Assembly (NCBI GenBank): GCA_003278705.1
Contig: QCDR01000005.1
Span: 18,794-82,793, forward strand
DNA from: Prochlorococcus sp. AG-355-J23
Lineage (GTDB): Bacteria; Cyanobacteriota; Cyanobacteriia; PCC-6307; Cyanobiaceae
DNA length: 64,000 bases
Direction: 5' to 3'
The notes under the pieces are model-generated. The model had not been told where the DNA came from, did no database searches, and was given only the letters and a program-made list of their open reading frames with translations. A program made the position numbers and the translations under genes. This document shows positions 23,672 through 34,373 of the stretch, piece after piece (position 1 is the stretch's first letter; each line of letters starts with the position of its first letter).

Positions 23672-24694
23672 ATGACTTTGCGTGTTGCAATTAACGGCTT
23701 TGGCAGAATTGGTCGAAACTTTATGCGTTGTTGGCTTAGTAGAGGGGCTTACACCAATATTGAAGTGGTCGGAATTAACGTTACCTCAGATCCTAAGACT
23801 AATGCTCATTTATTAAAATACGACTCAGTCCTTGGTCAACTTGATGGTGTTGATATTCAATATACTGATGATACTTTTGTAATTAATAACAAAACAATTA
23901 AATGTTTCTCAGATAGAAACCCAATGAATCTCCCTTGGAAAGACTGGGGTGTAGATTTGGTTATTGAATCTACTGGAGTATTTAATACAGACGTAGGTGC
24001 AAGTAAGCACTTAGAGGTAGGAGCAAAAAAAGTTATCTTAACTGCACCTGGTAAAGGGGATGGCGTTGGTACTTATGTAGTTGGAGTTAATGCTGATAAA
24101 TATAAACATAAAGATTACGATATTTTGAGTAATGCTAGTTGTACAACCAATTGTTTAGCTCCAGTAGTCAAAGTTTTAGATCAAACTTTTGGGATTAATA
24201 AAGGTTTGATGACTACAATACATAGTTATACAGGTGATCAAAGAATTTTAGATAATAGTCATAGAGATCTAAGAAGGGCTAGAGCCGCTGCTACAAATAT
24301 CGTTCCTACTTCTACAGGAGCTGCAAAAGCAGTCGCACTTGTATACCCAGAAATGAAAGGCAAATTAACTGGAATTGCAATGAGAGTTCCAACTCCTAAC
24401 GTTTCAGCAGTAGATTTTGTTTTTGAATCTTCTAAATCTGTCACAGCTGAAGAAGTCAATAATGCCCTCAAGGAAGCATCTCTAAGTACAATGAAAGGCA
24501 TTATTAAGTATGGAGATGAACCATTAGTGTCAAGCGATTATGCAGGTACCAATGAATCATCAATTGTAGATAGTGATCTTACTATGTGTATCGGAGATAA
24601 CCTTGTAAAGGTGCTTGCATGGTACGACAATGAGTGGGGTTATAGTCAGAGAGTTGTAGATTTAGCAGAGATTGTTGCTAAAAATTGGGAGTAA
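23672..24694 (+). CDS. gap2: Glyceraldehyde-3-phosphate dehydrogenase, type I
   Basis: [38 protein letters not shown]. Confidence 0.95.
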   Translation: MTLRVAINGFGRIGRNFMRCWLSRGAYTNIEVVGINVTSDPKTNAHLLKYDSVLGQLDGVDIQYTDDTFVINNKTIKCFSDRNPMNLPWKDWGVDLVIESTGVFNTDVGASKHLEVGAKKVILTAPGKGDGVGTYVVGVNADKYKHKDYDILSNASCTTNCLAPVVKVLDQTFGINKGLMTTIHSYTGDQRILDNSHRDLRRARAAATNIVPTSTGAAKAVALVYPEMKGKLTGIAMRVPTPNVSAVDFVFESSKSVTAEEVNNALKEASLSTMKGIIKYGDEPLVSSDYAGTNESSIVDSDLTMCIGDNLVKVLAWYDNEWGYSQRVVDLAEIVAKNWE

Positions 24695-25681
24695 TTAAAA
24701 GTGTTTGAAAGGTGTGTTGTTAAATAATTTGTTTTTTTTATAATCTTTGAATTCTATTGATGGTTCACCATCAGTAAAAAAACCAATTTCGTTAATATTT
24801 TTATCAAGTTTAGATAAATTTTCTGCCCATTTTTTGGGCAATGAGAAAACTAATTCATAATCTTCTCCTCCAAAAAAATAGTATTCGTCCCATTTATCTC
24901 CTTTAGGCCAATCCTTATCTTTAGGTATTTTTTCATAGTTTATGATCGCTTTGCAGTTGCTAGCTATTGCTAAATCTTCTAAGGCTTGAAATAGGCCATC
25001 ACTGCTATCAGTACATCCTATTCTCGTTATATTTTTATTGGAGCGAGTTTTGAGGAGATTATTTAGAAAATCCGGGTAAACTCTAGGGCGACAAAAATGT
25101 TCAATAGACTTAATGATTAATCTTTCATTAAGAGAAAATTCATTATCGAAATTAATTTTATTTTGTATCAAAAATCCCAGTTTGCTAAGACCATGAATTC
25201 CTGTAGTTAAGATTATATCTCCTGGTTTACATGCGTTTCTTCTTAATTCAAGCTCACCTTGAATTCCAAAGGCCGTAATTGAAATGATTTTTTCATTCCC
25301 CTTTGAGCAGTCTCCCCCTAGAATCAATCCGCCATATTCTTTTAATGCTTTATTTATTCCTTTGTATACTTCTTCAACCCAAATCCACTCAGTTCGAGCA
25401 GGTAGAACTAGGCTTACTGTAATACCAATAGTTTTCTTGCTTCCACTAGAAGATAAGTCAGAGATGTTGCTTACAACTGCTTTCCACCCAAGGTCTTGAG
25501 GACAAATACTAATGTCATTGAAATGAACATTTTCTACTAAAGAATCAGTATTAACAAGTAAATTTTCATTTTTAGTTTTGATTAAAGCGCAATCATCTGA
25601 AACTTGATTTTTAGGCATAAATTTTCCTAGCCTATTTATTAATTCTTTTTCCCCTATATCTTCTAATATTTCTTTATGCAT
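24695..25681 (-). CDS. thiL: Thiamine-monophosphate kinase
   Basis: DDCALIKTKNENLLVNTDSLVENVHF, GGDCSKG, DSSDGLFQAL, GGEDYELVFS. Confidence 0.92.
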   Translation of the reverse strand: MHKEILEDIGEKELINRLGKFMPKNQVSDDCALIKTKNENLLVNTDSLVENVHFNDISICPQDLGWKAVVSNISDLSSSGSKKTIGITVSLVLPARTEWIWVEEVYKGINKALKEYGGLILGGDCSKGNEKIISITAFGIQGELELRRNACKPGDIILTTGIHGLSKLGFLIQNKINFDNEFSLNERLIIKSIEHFCRPRVYPDFLNNLLKTRSNKNITRIGCTDSSDGLFQALEDLAIASNCKAIINYEKIPKDKDWPKGDKWDEYYFFGGEDYELVFSLPKKWAENLSKLDKNINEIGFFTDGEPSIEFKDYKKNKLFNNTPFKHF

Positions 25682-26765
25682 TTAATTTGAGGTTTTCAAT
25701 CCCTTCTAAAACATCAATCGAAATTATTGTGTCATCTTTAGTAAGCTCTTCTAATACATCAAATCCATCTACAACGTAACCAAAGGCAGCATTCCTTCCG
25801 TCAATTAAATTGCGGCCCGCTGGATTTAATTCTGCTTCATATAAAAAGAAGAAAAATTGCGATGATCCATCATCAACTGCGGCATTCGAATGGGACCATC
25901 CTAGAGTTCCAAGTGTTGCAAAAGGTAATGTTGGTGTCTCTGTGTAAAGACCTAAATCTTCAAAAGTTTGATTGTAAAAAGTATCTTGTTCATCAGGAAT
26001 TCTTATTTCTAAGGGAACGTGACGTTCTTCGTTTGTTTCAGGATCTATGTACCCAATATCATCACCAATTGGATCACCTGTTTGCAGTACAAAAAATTCT
26101 TCTGCTCTGTTAATGGGTAAATCTTTGTAGAAGTTTTTTGAAGATAAATCTATAAATGCTCCTGCTGTAAGTGGGGCGTTAAATCCATCCACAATTGCTT
26201 GCATATCTCCTTTGGAGGTTTTTATATTGACTTTTGCTCTGCCTAGTAATCTTGGTAAATTATCAAATTCCTGGGGAATAGAGTATGGAAATTCTTTTGG
26301 TAAAAAATATTCTTCTAATCCACCTATTTTATCTAAAGCATTTCTTCGAGTGGCTATAAACGAGTATTTATCCTTAGATTTAGAGTAATCTTGAAGGCTA
26401 TCAAAATTTTCTTTGAGTTCTAAAAATGTTTTTTCAGCAATCTTCTTTTTATCTTTTGGTAATTCTTGAATAATTTTACTTTGGTATTTTTTCAGCAAAG
26501 ATTGACATTTTGTAACAGTTTTCGTAAGAGCGGGCCATCTTCCTCCTCTTACAAGGTCACTAGTTTCTTCCAATTTGTGTTGAATTTCTTGTAACTCAAC
26601 TTGCTTGATAGGGAGTGCGTTTCTGAGGATTGCATTAGGGTCTTTTACTGCATTTCCAGTAGGTAAATCAGCTAATACTTGAATAGGTTTTAAAAGAAAA
26701 AACTGTAAAATTACAATTGATATAATTAAGAAAAGTTTGTTCTGATTTGATAAGAATTTTTGCAT
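25674..26765 (-). CDS. Cyclophilin-type peptidyl-prolyl isomerase, secreted/lumenal
   Basis: N-terminal signal, C-terminal cyclophilin-like KGDMQAIVDGFNAPLTAGAFIDL...SQFFFFLYEAELNP. Confidence 0.85.
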   Translation of the reverse strand: MQKFLSNQNKLFLIISIVILQFFLLKPIQVLADLPTGNAVKDPNAILRNALPIKQVELQEIQHKLEETSDLVRGGRWPALTKTVTKCQSLLKKYQSKIIQELPKDKKKIAEKTFLELKENFDSLQDYSKSKDKYSFIATRRNALDKIGGLEEYFLPKEFPYSIPQEFDNLPRLLGRAKVNIKTSKGDMQAIVDGFNAPLTAGAFIDLSSKNFYKDLPINRAEEFFVLQTGDPIGDDIGYIDPETNEERHVPLEIRIPDEQDTFYNQTFEDLGLYTETPTLPFATLGTLGWSHSNAAVDDGSSQFFFFLYEAELNPAGRNLIDGRNAAFGYVVDGFDVLEELTKDDTIISIDVLEGIENLKLNA

Positions 26766-26809
26766 AGCACTCTTGCAGGTTTATGATCCTTGGGGGATGT
26801 AATACAGGA

Positions 26810-27370
26810 ATGATTTCCAGTAACGATTTTCGCACAGGTACCACCATCGAATTGGATGGACAAGTTTGGCGTGTTGTAGAATTTCTACATGTCAAGCCTG
26901 GTAAGGGTTCTGCTTTCGTACGAACAAAATTAAAATCAGTTCAAAGCGGCAACGTTGTTGAAAAAACTTTTCGAGCCGGAGAATCAGTACAGCAGGCTAT
27001 CCTTGAGAAGTCTAACCTGCAGCATACTTATGTGGAGTCTGGTGATTATGTTTTTATGGACATGACAAGTTTTGAAGAGACAAGACTCACTTCTGAACAA
27101 ATAGGTAAAGGCGCAAAGTATTTGAAAGAGGGAATGGAGGTTAATGTAATTTTCCATAATGGTAAAGTTTTAGAAGTAGACCTTCCAATATCTATTACTT
27201 TGAAAGTTACAGAGACTGATCCAGGAGTTAAAGGTGACACTGCTAGTGGGGGCACGAAACCAGCTATTCTTGAAACAGGTGCTCAAGTTATGGTTCCTTT
27301 ATTTATTTCTGTAGGAGAAATGATTAAAGTTGATACTCGAAATGACACTTATCTTGGACGTGAAAATTAA
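26810..27370 (+). CDS. efp: Elongation factor P
   Basis: [41 protein letters not shown]; in-frame ATG at 26810 preferred to the track start at 26783. Confidence 0.95.
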   Translation: MISSNDFRTGTTIELDGQVWRVVEFLHVKPGKGSAFVRTKLKSVQSGNVVEKTFRAGESVQQAILEKSNLQHTYVESGDYVFMDMTSFEETRLTSEQIGKGAKYLKEGMEVNVIFHNGKVLEVDLPISITLKVTETDPGVKGDTASGGTKPAILETGAQVMVPLFISVGEMIKVDTRNDTYLGREN

Positions 27371-27876
27371 TGGCTATGAAATTAGATCATGATGACTTAG
27401 ATCGCTTAATAGAGAAAATCTCTACAAGTGATATACAAGAGTTCTCGCTAGAGGGAGAAGATTTTAAACTCGAAATAAAAAGGAATTTATCTGATCAAAG
27501 CCAAGTTACTAAAAATTTAGTTTCTAATAATGCATTTGATAAGCAAACAATTGCTAATCAAAAAACTATTAATGATAATATCCCAATTGTCAGTGAGCCA
27601 GAAGCTCCACAGGTAGCACCTCCAGGGAGTTCTGACCTAACTGAAATTACTTCCCCTATGGTTGGGACATTTTATAGGGCTGCAGCGCCTGGCGAGGAGC
27701 CATTTGTCGAAGTTGGAAATACCGTTAAGGTTGGTCAAACTATTTGTATTTTAGAAGCAATGAAGTTAATGAATGAAATTGAATCTGAATTTAATGCTGA
27801 AATAGTAGAGATTCTCGTAGAAAATGGAACACCAGTTGAATTTGGTCAAGTTTTAATGCGTATTAAGCTGTCTTGA
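27370..27876 (+). CDS. accB: Acetyl-CoA carboxylase biotin carboxyl carrier protein
   Basis: C-terminal ICILEAMKLMNEIESE biotinylation motif. Confidence 0.95.
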   Translation: MAMKLDHDDLDRLIEKISTSDIQEFSLEGEDFKLEIKRNLSDQSQVTKNLVSNNAFDKQTIANQKTINDNIPIVSEPEAPQVAPPGSSDLTEITSPMVGTFYRAAAPGEEPFVEVGNTVKVGQTICILEAMKLMNEIESEFNAEIVEILVENGTPVEFGQVLMRIKLS

Positions 27877-28887
27877 CTTGTTAGTCATTTCTATAGCAGC
27901 TTTTATAGCCTCAATCATGCTCTGTGATTGTGCAATGCCTTTGCCAACAATATCAAATCCCGTTCCATGATCTGGAGATGTTCTTATAAAAGGTAATCCG
28001 ATTGTGGTATTAACTGAGTAATTAAGAGCTATCACTTTCATTGGTATTAAACCTTGATCATGATACATAGCAAGAATGCCATCGTGCTTATCAGCATTAT
28101 TTTCACTCCAGGCTTTTACGGAAGAATTCCAACAACTATCTGGAGATAAAGGGCCTAATAATCTAATATCTTTATTTTTCTCATTCCACGTAATTAGTGC
28201 ATCATTTAGCCAATCCTTTTCTTCATGACCTAAAATACCCTCTTCGCCGGCATGAGGGTTTAATCCTGCAACTTTTAAAGTAGGTTTATCAGTATAGTAA
28301 TTACAAAAATCTTTGAAAAGATCCAATTTAGAGTGAATTAATTCTGTAGTTAATTTCTTGGGAACTTCAGAAAGGGATATGTGAGTTGTAGCTAGTAAAG
28401 TATTAAATCTCCAACCCGTAATTGGTGATTTTGCTGTAAATAACATTCCAATGTTTTTTACTTCACATGCTTTTGCTAGTACTTCAGTTTGACCAGAAAA
28501 GTAATGACCTGCTAGGGACCATGATTTCTTGCAAATTGGTCCAGTTACAAGTGCTGAATTGGGAGATTGTTTTACAATATCTATTGCTTTTCTTAAATAT
28601 TGGAAACTTGAATTACCGTAACTTGATTGAGTGTCATTATCTGATGAAGAAATTTCTAGATCATGTATCTTTAAATTTTTAGGATTTGCAATGTTTTCTA
28701 ATCCTAAGGATCTAAGGTGTCTATACGTATTTTGTAGATTTTTTTTTGATCCAACTAATATATAGTCAATATTTTCTGGTATCTCATTAGAACAAAGTGC
28801 TTTTAAGATTACTTCAGGTCCAATACCTGACTCATCTCCGACGCTTAATACTACCTTCAATATTTTATTTGTATTTTGAAAATTCAT
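27853..28887 (-). CDS. pdxA: 4-hydroxythreonine-4-phosphate dehydrogenase
   Basis: SVGDESGIGPEVILKAL, GLNPHAGEEGILGHEE, MYHDQGLIPMKVIA, RTSPDHGTGFDIVGKG. Confidence 0.94.
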   Translation of the reverse strand: MNFQNTNKILKVVLSVGDESGIGPEVILKALCSNEIPENIDYILVGSKKNLQNTYRHLRSLGLENIANPKNLKIHDLEISSSDNDTQSSYGNSSFQYLRKAIDIVKQSPNSALVTGPICKKSWSLAGHYFSGQTEVLAKACEVKNIGMLFTAKSPITGWRFNTLLATTHISLSEVPKKLTTELIHSKLDLFKDFCNYYTDKPTLKVAGLNPHAGEEGILGHEEKDWLNDALITWNEKNKDIRLLGPLSPDSCWNSSVKAWSENNADKHDGILAMYHDQGLIPMKVIALNYSVNTTIGLPFIRTSPDHGTGFDIVGKGIAQSQSMIEAIKAAIEMTNKSRQLNTH

Positions 28888-28909
28888 AAAAAGTTTTTAA
28901 GTTTATTTT

Positions 28910-29788
28910 TTAACTATTCAGATAGCAATTTTTCAAGCCTATTTTATAATTTTTATAAATCAGTTTATATCCGAGTGTTTCGCATAAAAGTTTGTTAGAA
29001 ATTCTTCTATTTTCCATCCAAAAAGATTGAGCGATAGGTGATAATTCATCTTTTGCATCCTCAAATAATATTGGCTTTGGCATTGTTAAACCAAGTAAAT
29101 CGTAACAATACTGAATAACTTCTATCTGAGAACATGGTTCATCATCAGCAATATTAATGATTTGGTGAAACTTTAAACAATTTTTATTTTGTAATAAATA
29201 AATAATCGCATGTGTAATATCAGCAACATGAACTCTTGAAAATACTTGAGCTTTTTTTGAGATAACTCGAATTTTTTGATTTTTGATTGCTTCAAACGTG
29301 GATCTTCCAGGTCCATATATTCCAGGTAATCTAAAAATTTGCACGGGCAAACTGGAATCAATCCATTTTTTTTCGCAATTTAATCTATTATGACTTCTTT
29401 TTTGAAAAGGATTAGGCTGATCTATCTCAGAAACCCAACCACCTTCAGTGTTTCCATAAACTCCCGTGGTAGATAAGTATCCAACCCATTCAAGGGATAA
29501 ATCTTTTAGTTTATTTTGAAGTCTTTTTAATACAGGATCATTACCATTTTTGTCAGGAGGTATGCAACTAAGAACATGCGTGACTCCATCAAAAATTTCT
29601 TCATTAGGAATCATATTGTTTTCACTGTTGAAAATAAAACTATTTGGATCTTTGCTTGCAGATCTTGAGCTTGTTAAAACAGTGCAACCGAATTTTCTAA
29701 TAGTGTTTGCAAAAAAACTACCGCTGAAACCACATCCCAAGATTAAAAATTTATTTTTTTTTCCGAGTAAACTTGCAGGTTTTTTCAT
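28910..29788 (-). CDS. NAD-dependent epimerase/dehydratase-like protein
   Basis: Rossmann FLILGCGFSGSFFANTI; YLSTTGVYGNTEGGWVSE; RLPGIYGPGR. Confidence 0.8.
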   Translation of the reverse strand: MKKPASLLGKKNKFLILGCGFSGSFFANTIRKFGCTVLTSSRSASKDPNSFIFNSENNMIPNEEIFDGVTHVLSCIPPDKNGNDPVLKRLQNKLKDLSLEWVGYLSTTGVYGNTEGGWVSEIDQPNPFQKRSHNRLNCEKKWIDSSLPVQIFRLPGIYGPGRSTFEAIKNQKIRVISKKAQVFSRVHVADITHAIIYLLQNKNCLKFHQIINIADDEPCSQIEVIQYCYDLLGLTMPKPILFEDAKDELSPIAQSFWMENRRISNKLLCETLGYKLIYKNYKIGLKNCYLNS

Positions 29789-29817
29789 GCTAGACTAAAT
29801 TAGTACATATGTATTAA

Positions 29818-30051
29818 TTGATTATGAAGATAGCTCTTGAGCCCGATTTAAAATCAAAAACTTTTCTTATTAGCAAAAATTACCCCCGTCTTGTAGATAA
29901 AGAAGAAAGTTTCGTTTATTTTAAATTCTACCAAAAGTTATTTGTCTTTCTTATTTCATTTTCGACAATTTTAATATTCCCAGAATCACCAAGAGAATTG
30001 GAAAAAATATGTAAGAGTTTTAACTCTATAAAAGTATGTAATGTTTGGTAG
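29818..30051 (+). CDS. Hypothetical small protein
   Basis: 77-aa ORF in a gap between divergent genes; no recognised domain. Confidence 0.4.
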   Translation: MIMKIALEPDLKSKTFLISKNYPRLVDKEESFVYFKFYQKLFVFLISFSTILIFPESPRELEKICKSFNSIKVCNVW

Positions 30052-30453
30052 TCAAGCTGCTTTATATTCTGAGGCATCTTTTATATAATTTTTATTTTTT
30101 ATCTTAAAATTAGGATTAGCCCATTGTAGTAATCTAATAGCTAATCTTAAATCTCCTTCTAACCAAGCTCTTATAGCCATTGCTCTTCGAGGATCATAAA
30201 ATTTTTGTCTTCTATACCAATACAAAGCATTTTCATCTGATTTATCCCCATTACAGGAAAGACAGGCAGGGACGCAGTTTTCTGTTGTACTTAAGCCTCC
30301 TTGGCTTTGTGGTATTACATGGTCAATAGATTCAGATGGTTTTCCGCAATATATACAACTTTTTCCTGTAAATTTATGAATAGACTTCCGCCATTGTCTA
30401 AATCTGAACTTAGGACATAAATCCTCTAAAAACACCGCATCATTAATATGCAT
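30052..30453 (-). CDS. HNH endonuclease family protein
   Basis: CIYCGKPSESIDHVIPQSQGGLSTTENCVPACLSCNGDKSD. Confidence 0.9.
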   Translation of the reverse strand: MHINDAVFLEDLCPKFRFRQWRKSIHKFTGKSCIYCGKPSESIDHVIPQSQGGLSTTENCVPACLSCNGDKSDENALYWYRRQKFYDPRRAMAIRAWLEGDLRLAIRLLQWANPNFKIKNKNYIKDASEYKAA

Positions 30454-30616
30454 TCAGAATATTTAGTTAAATAAATAATGGCTTGAATATATTAAAAGTC
30501 AATATTTATTTTTGCTTTTTAGCCTAAATTTGCCAGTAAAATGTGATTTAGTGTTTTTAGATACAAAATAAAATTAATTAAATTTGGCCAAAAGTATTAT
30601 CTGTCTGAAACCTCAA

Positions 30617-31081
30617 TTAGTAACTATATCTATCAAGTGTTTCATCAGTAAAGTTTTCAGAAATTTCCTCATTAGCTTCTTCTAATTCTTTTTCTAATTT
30701 TTTTCTTTTATTTTCTCTATCTTTTGCTTCTTTTTCTTTTCTTTCTTCTTCTTTTTCTAAATCTCGAATTAGTTTTCTATTTGGATGCAGATTATCTAAA
30801 TATTCAACGCAATAACTAAATTTTTCTCTTTCTCTTATAACTGTTTCAGTAATTTGCGCTGCTGCATTTTTAGGTGAAACTTTGAATAATCCCCCCTTTT
30901 GTTTTTTAATATATGTGTAAGCTGCATCCCAACTACTCTCATGGTCATTTCCACCATCTCTCATAGTACAAAAAATTTCTGCTCCAAATGAACTTGCATT
31001 GACTCTTGGCGTAGTAAGGGTTAGAGGAGCGAAAATTCCCAACGCTAATGGTATTAGTTTTTTTTTCTTTAATCTTTGCAT
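30617..31081 (-). CDS. Conserved secreted hypothetical protein with charged coiled C-terminus
   Basis: Signal-like N-terminus, highly charged EKEEERKEKEAKDRENKRKKLEKELEEANEE. Confidence 0.65.
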   Translation of the reverse strand: MQRLKKKKLIPLALGIFAPLTLTTPRVNASSFGAEIFCTMRDGGNDHESSWDAAYTYIKKQKGGLFKVSPKNAAAQITETVIREREKFSYCVEYLDNLHPNRKLIRDLEKEEERKEKEAKDRENKRKKLEKELEEANEEISENFTDETLDRYSY

Positions 31082-31137
31082 TAGGCTTTTATCTTCTATT
31101 TAAAAATATCTTTAATTGTCAATATGTCTATAGAAAT

Positions 31138-31659
31138 TTAAGATTTAATCACTCCAAATATATTCAAGCATTTCACAACTAAAGGAAGAATTAAGAGTAC
31201 AGTAATCAATCTTACAGCGTGTAAAGTCGCTACTGCAGGCCCTACTCCGTACTCTGACCCTACAAGACTCATTCCGCTAATTCCCCCTGGTGCAGCTCCT
31301 AGAATTGTTGTAATGATATCTATATTAAGTAATCTGCTTGTCCATAATCCAATTGCTAATCCAGTAATAACTAAAGTAAAAGTTATTAATATAGCTGGCC
31401 TCCATAAATTTTGAATATCAACTAATGAGTCTTTTGTTAAGGATGTACCAATGACTGTTCCAATTCCGATTTCTAAAATTGTCCTTGTTCCGATTGGCCA
31501 CTCAGCCATGTCGACTTTGCCACTTATGCTAAGTATGCTTGCGCCTATTAAAGCACCTGCTAGAGGAGCCGCAGGAATACCTGTTTTAAGAGCTAAAGCT
31601 CCAAAAATACAACCTGCAATAAGATAGTAGATTAGATTTATGTTAGGCATAAATTTCAA
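31138..31659 (-). CDS. AbrB-type (ammonia monooxygenase-like) membrane protein
   Basis: GTSLTKDSL..., LGAAPGGISGMSLVGSEYG, hydrophobic segments. Confidence 0.75.
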   Translation of the reverse strand: MKFMPNINLIYYLIAGCIFGALALKTGIPAAPLAGALIGASILSISGKVDMAEWPIGTRTILEIGIGTVIGTSLTKDSLVDIQNLWRPAILITFTLVITGLAIGLWTSRLLNIDIITTILGAAPGGISGMSLVGSEYGVGPAVATLHAVRLITVLLILPLVVKCLNIFGVIKS

Positions 31660-31783
31660 GGATGTTTGAACATAATATTAGAAAAATTTTTTTTTGTTTA
31701 AGTTTATAGTCAAATAATATTTTTAGTTTTCTCTCGTAATGTCCCCTTTTGTTGGCATAATATTAACTAAAGCATGATTTTTT

Positions 31784-31981
31784 ATGTCTCCACAAATTTC
31801 TTACAAAGATAATAAAAACCGCATAAAGAAAAAATTATCTTTTTTTGAGGGTGGTCACCAGCTCGAAAAATTAGAGTTTGCCCTTGCAATAGCTCAAACT
31901 AAAGGTGATGAAAAAAAATCAATCGTTCTTCGAAAAAAGATTGTTGAATTAGGTGGAAATGTTGAAGAGCCAGGTACTTAA
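31784..31981 (+). CDS. Conserved small hypothetical protein
   Basis: 65-aa ORF between genes; no overlap with better candidates. Confidence 0.55.
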   Translation: MSPQISYKDNKNRIKKKLSFFEGGHQLEKLEFALAIAQTKGDEKKSIVLRKKIVELGGNVEEPGT

Positions 31982-31982
31982 C

Positions 31983-33146
31983 TTAATTTTCTTCTAGACA
32001 TTTTGATACCATAACCAATGCTTCACCAGCTTGTTGGGCTGTTATTTTACCGAGGTTGAGAAGTGTATTACTCATAGCAGAAACTACCGTAATAATATCT
32101 CTATCATTTACATAACCTAAATGTCCGACTCTGAATATTTTTCCCTTCAGATGATCTTGACCACCTGCAAGTAGAATATCAAAATTATTCTTTATTGTTT
32201 TTCTAAACTCTTCAGCATCAATTCCTTCAGTTTTTATTGCAGTAATTGAAGGACTTAAATATTTTTCATCAGCAAATAATTTTAGATTTAAAGCCTTTAC
32301 TGCATTGCTCATCGCCAATTTGTGTTTATTGTGTCTTAGGAAAATGTTATTTAGGCCTTCTTCTCTCATCATTTTTAAAGCTTCATCTAAAGCAAAAACT
32401 AAATTAACTGCAGGGGTGTATGGATTACTGTTAGCTAAAAGACTTTTTCTGTAGGATTTTAAATTTAAATAAAATTTTGGTAAATTAGATTTTTCTGCAG
32501 CTTCCCATGCTTTTTGGCTCATTGCTATAAAGCTCAGCCCTGGAGGTATCATATATCCCTTTTGTGATCCGGAAGCAACGATATCTAATTTCCATTCGTC
32601 TACTGGTACATTGCAAGCTCCAAGACTTGTAACGCAGTCAACAATTGATAGGGCTGTGTTGTGTGCACGAATATATGAACTAATAGTTTCTAAATCATTA
32701 ATTACGCCTGTTGAGGTTTCAGAATGAGTCAAAATAACCGCCTTTATTTCTTTTTGTTTATCTTCCTCTAATACGTTTTTGAATTCTTCTGGATCAAGTG
32801 GAGTACCCCATTCGGAATCAATTTTTATTACTTCCAGACCAAATTCTTTAGCAACTTTTACCCATCTTTCGCCAAATTTTCCATTTTCTCCACAAATTAC
32901 TTTATCTCCTCTGCTTAAGGTATTTATGATTCCAGCCTCCATTGCGGCAGTCCCACTTCCAGTGATTGTTAGAACATCATTTTGAGTTTGATGAAGCCAC
33001 TGTAAATTTTTAGTTGTACTCTCAACAAGATCTTGAAATTCTTTACTGCGATGGCCAATTGGATGCTTACTTAATGCTTGTAAAACTTTTTCTGGAACTG
33101 GTGTGGGTCCAGGAATCATCAATGATAATTTTTGTTGTATGGCCAC
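31983..33146 (-). CDS. Class V aminotransferase (serine/alanine-glyoxylate type)
   Basis: MIPGPTPVPEKVLQAL, GSGTAAMEAGIINTLSRGD, ASGSQKGYMIPPGLSF (PLP lysine). Confidence 0.92.
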   Translation of the reverse strand: MAIQQKLSLMIPGPTPVPEKVLQALSKHPIGHRSKEFQDLVESTTKNLQWLHQTQNDVLTITGSGTAAMEAGIINTLSRGDKVICGENGKFGERWVKVAKEFGLEVIKIDSEWGTPLDPEEFKNVLEEDKQKEIKAVILTHSETSTGVINDLETISSYIRAHNTALSIVDCVTSLGACNVPVDEWKLDIVASGSQKGYMIPPGLSFIAMSQKAWEAAEKSNLPKFYLNLKSYRKSLLANSNPYTPAVNLVFALDEALKMMREEGLNNIFLRHNKHKLAMSNAVKALNLKLFADEKYLSPSITAIKTEGIDAEEFRKTIKNNFDILLAGGQDHLKGKIFRVGHLGYVNDRDIITVVSAMSNTLLNLGKITAQQAGEALVMVSKCLEEN

Positions 33147-33206
33147 TTTTTATTAAATAGGTCATTCTTAGATTAGTTCTCATTATATATTTTTCAATTA
33201 CTTGAT

Positions 33207-34319
33207 TTGAAAAAAGGATTTTCTTTACCTTTGTGGGTTGCTGGAGCTGCTAGGTCAGCATTAAATAAACTAGTAGGGTTACCATTTAAGAATTATGAAC
33301 TAATAAAAATTCCTAATGAAAAAAAAGAAATAAAAATCGAGATTCATTCCGTTGGTTTACTTAAAGATGACTTGCATGCATTAGGAATTACCTTTGCAAA
33401 GTCTGGCTTAGATCTTGACATTACTCAAAACTTAGAGATATGGACAATAGCCTCTTTAGAAAAAATTTCTTTTAATAATCCTGTTCAAACATTTCCAATA
33501 AATATTATTGCAGGATCTGGTGTAGGCATAAAAGAAGATACATCAGAGATATGCATTTCTAATTTTGCCAAAGAAGTTTTATATGAAAATTTAATAGATA
33601 ATATTCCTGCCGGCTTTATTTTGAAATTAGAAATTATTTTTCCAAATGGAGCGTTTTTAGCAGAAAGAACTAGTAATAAGTCATTTGGTATTGTTGATGG
33701 ATTATCTATCATTGGTACTTCTGCTGAGACTTATTCGAGTGCTTCACCTGATCAATTAGAAGAGGCTAAAAATAATCTAGCAAAGTTAACTCAAAATGAT
33801 TTTAAAGGGGAAGTTATATTTGTTATTGGTGAAAATGGGTTAAATTTGGCCAAATCTTATAATGTTAATTTACCAATTATCAAAATCGGAAATTGGATAG
33901 GACCACTATTAGTTGATGCTGCAATAAAAAAAGTTAGAACTGTAATTCTTTTTGGTTATCACGGGAAATTAATTAAATTAGCAGGCGGTATTTTTCATAC
34001 ACATAATCATTTGGCTGATGCAAGAATTGAGATTCTTGTTTATTTAGCCGTTCAAGAAAAGTTACCACTTGAAATAATACTTGAATTATCTCAGTTAGAT
34101 AATCTTGAGAATGCATTACAACTTCTTGAAAGATTTAATAAATCTTTAGCTGATAAATTATTTAAGAATTTATCAAATACGATCGAGAAGCGTTCTTTTA
34201 CTTACGTAAATAGGTATGTAAAAACCGATATGGAAATCGCATCAATCATTTTTGATAGAAAAAGAAAAATCAGGTGGGCTGGCATTAACGGCAATAATTA
34301 TATTTCTTATTTTCAATGA
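33207..34319 (+). CDS. cbiD: Cobalt-precorrin-5B C(1)-methyltransferase
   Basis: AGSGVGIKEDTSEI, GIVDGLSIIGTSAETYSSAS, GYHGKLIKLAGGIFHTHNHLADAR. Confidence 0.92.
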   Translation: MKKGFSLPLWVAGAARSALNKLVGLPFKNYELIKIPNEKKEIKIEIHSVGLLKDDLHALGITFAKSGLDLDITQNLEIWTIASLEKISFNNPVQTFPINIIAGSGVGIKEDTSEICISNFAKEVLYENLIDNIPAGFILKLEIIFPNGAFLAERTSNKSFGIVDGLSIIGTSAETYSSASPDQLEEAKNNLAKLTQNDFKGEVIFVIGENGLNLAKSYNVNLPIIKIGNWIGPLLVDAAIKKVRTVILFGYHGKLIKLAGGIFHTHNHLADARIEILVYLAVQEKLPLEIILELSQLDNLENALQLLERFNKSLADKLFKNLSNTIEKRSFTYVNRYVKTDMEIASIIFDRKRKIRWAGINGNNYISYFQ

Positions 34320-34373
34320 GATTAATTTGTGATTCATTATGCTTTTGTAAATAAATTGAGTTAACTTTTATAC

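Noticed and set aside
24259-24501. 80-aa minus-strand ORF inside gap2
   Set aside because: Antisense to a conserved CDS
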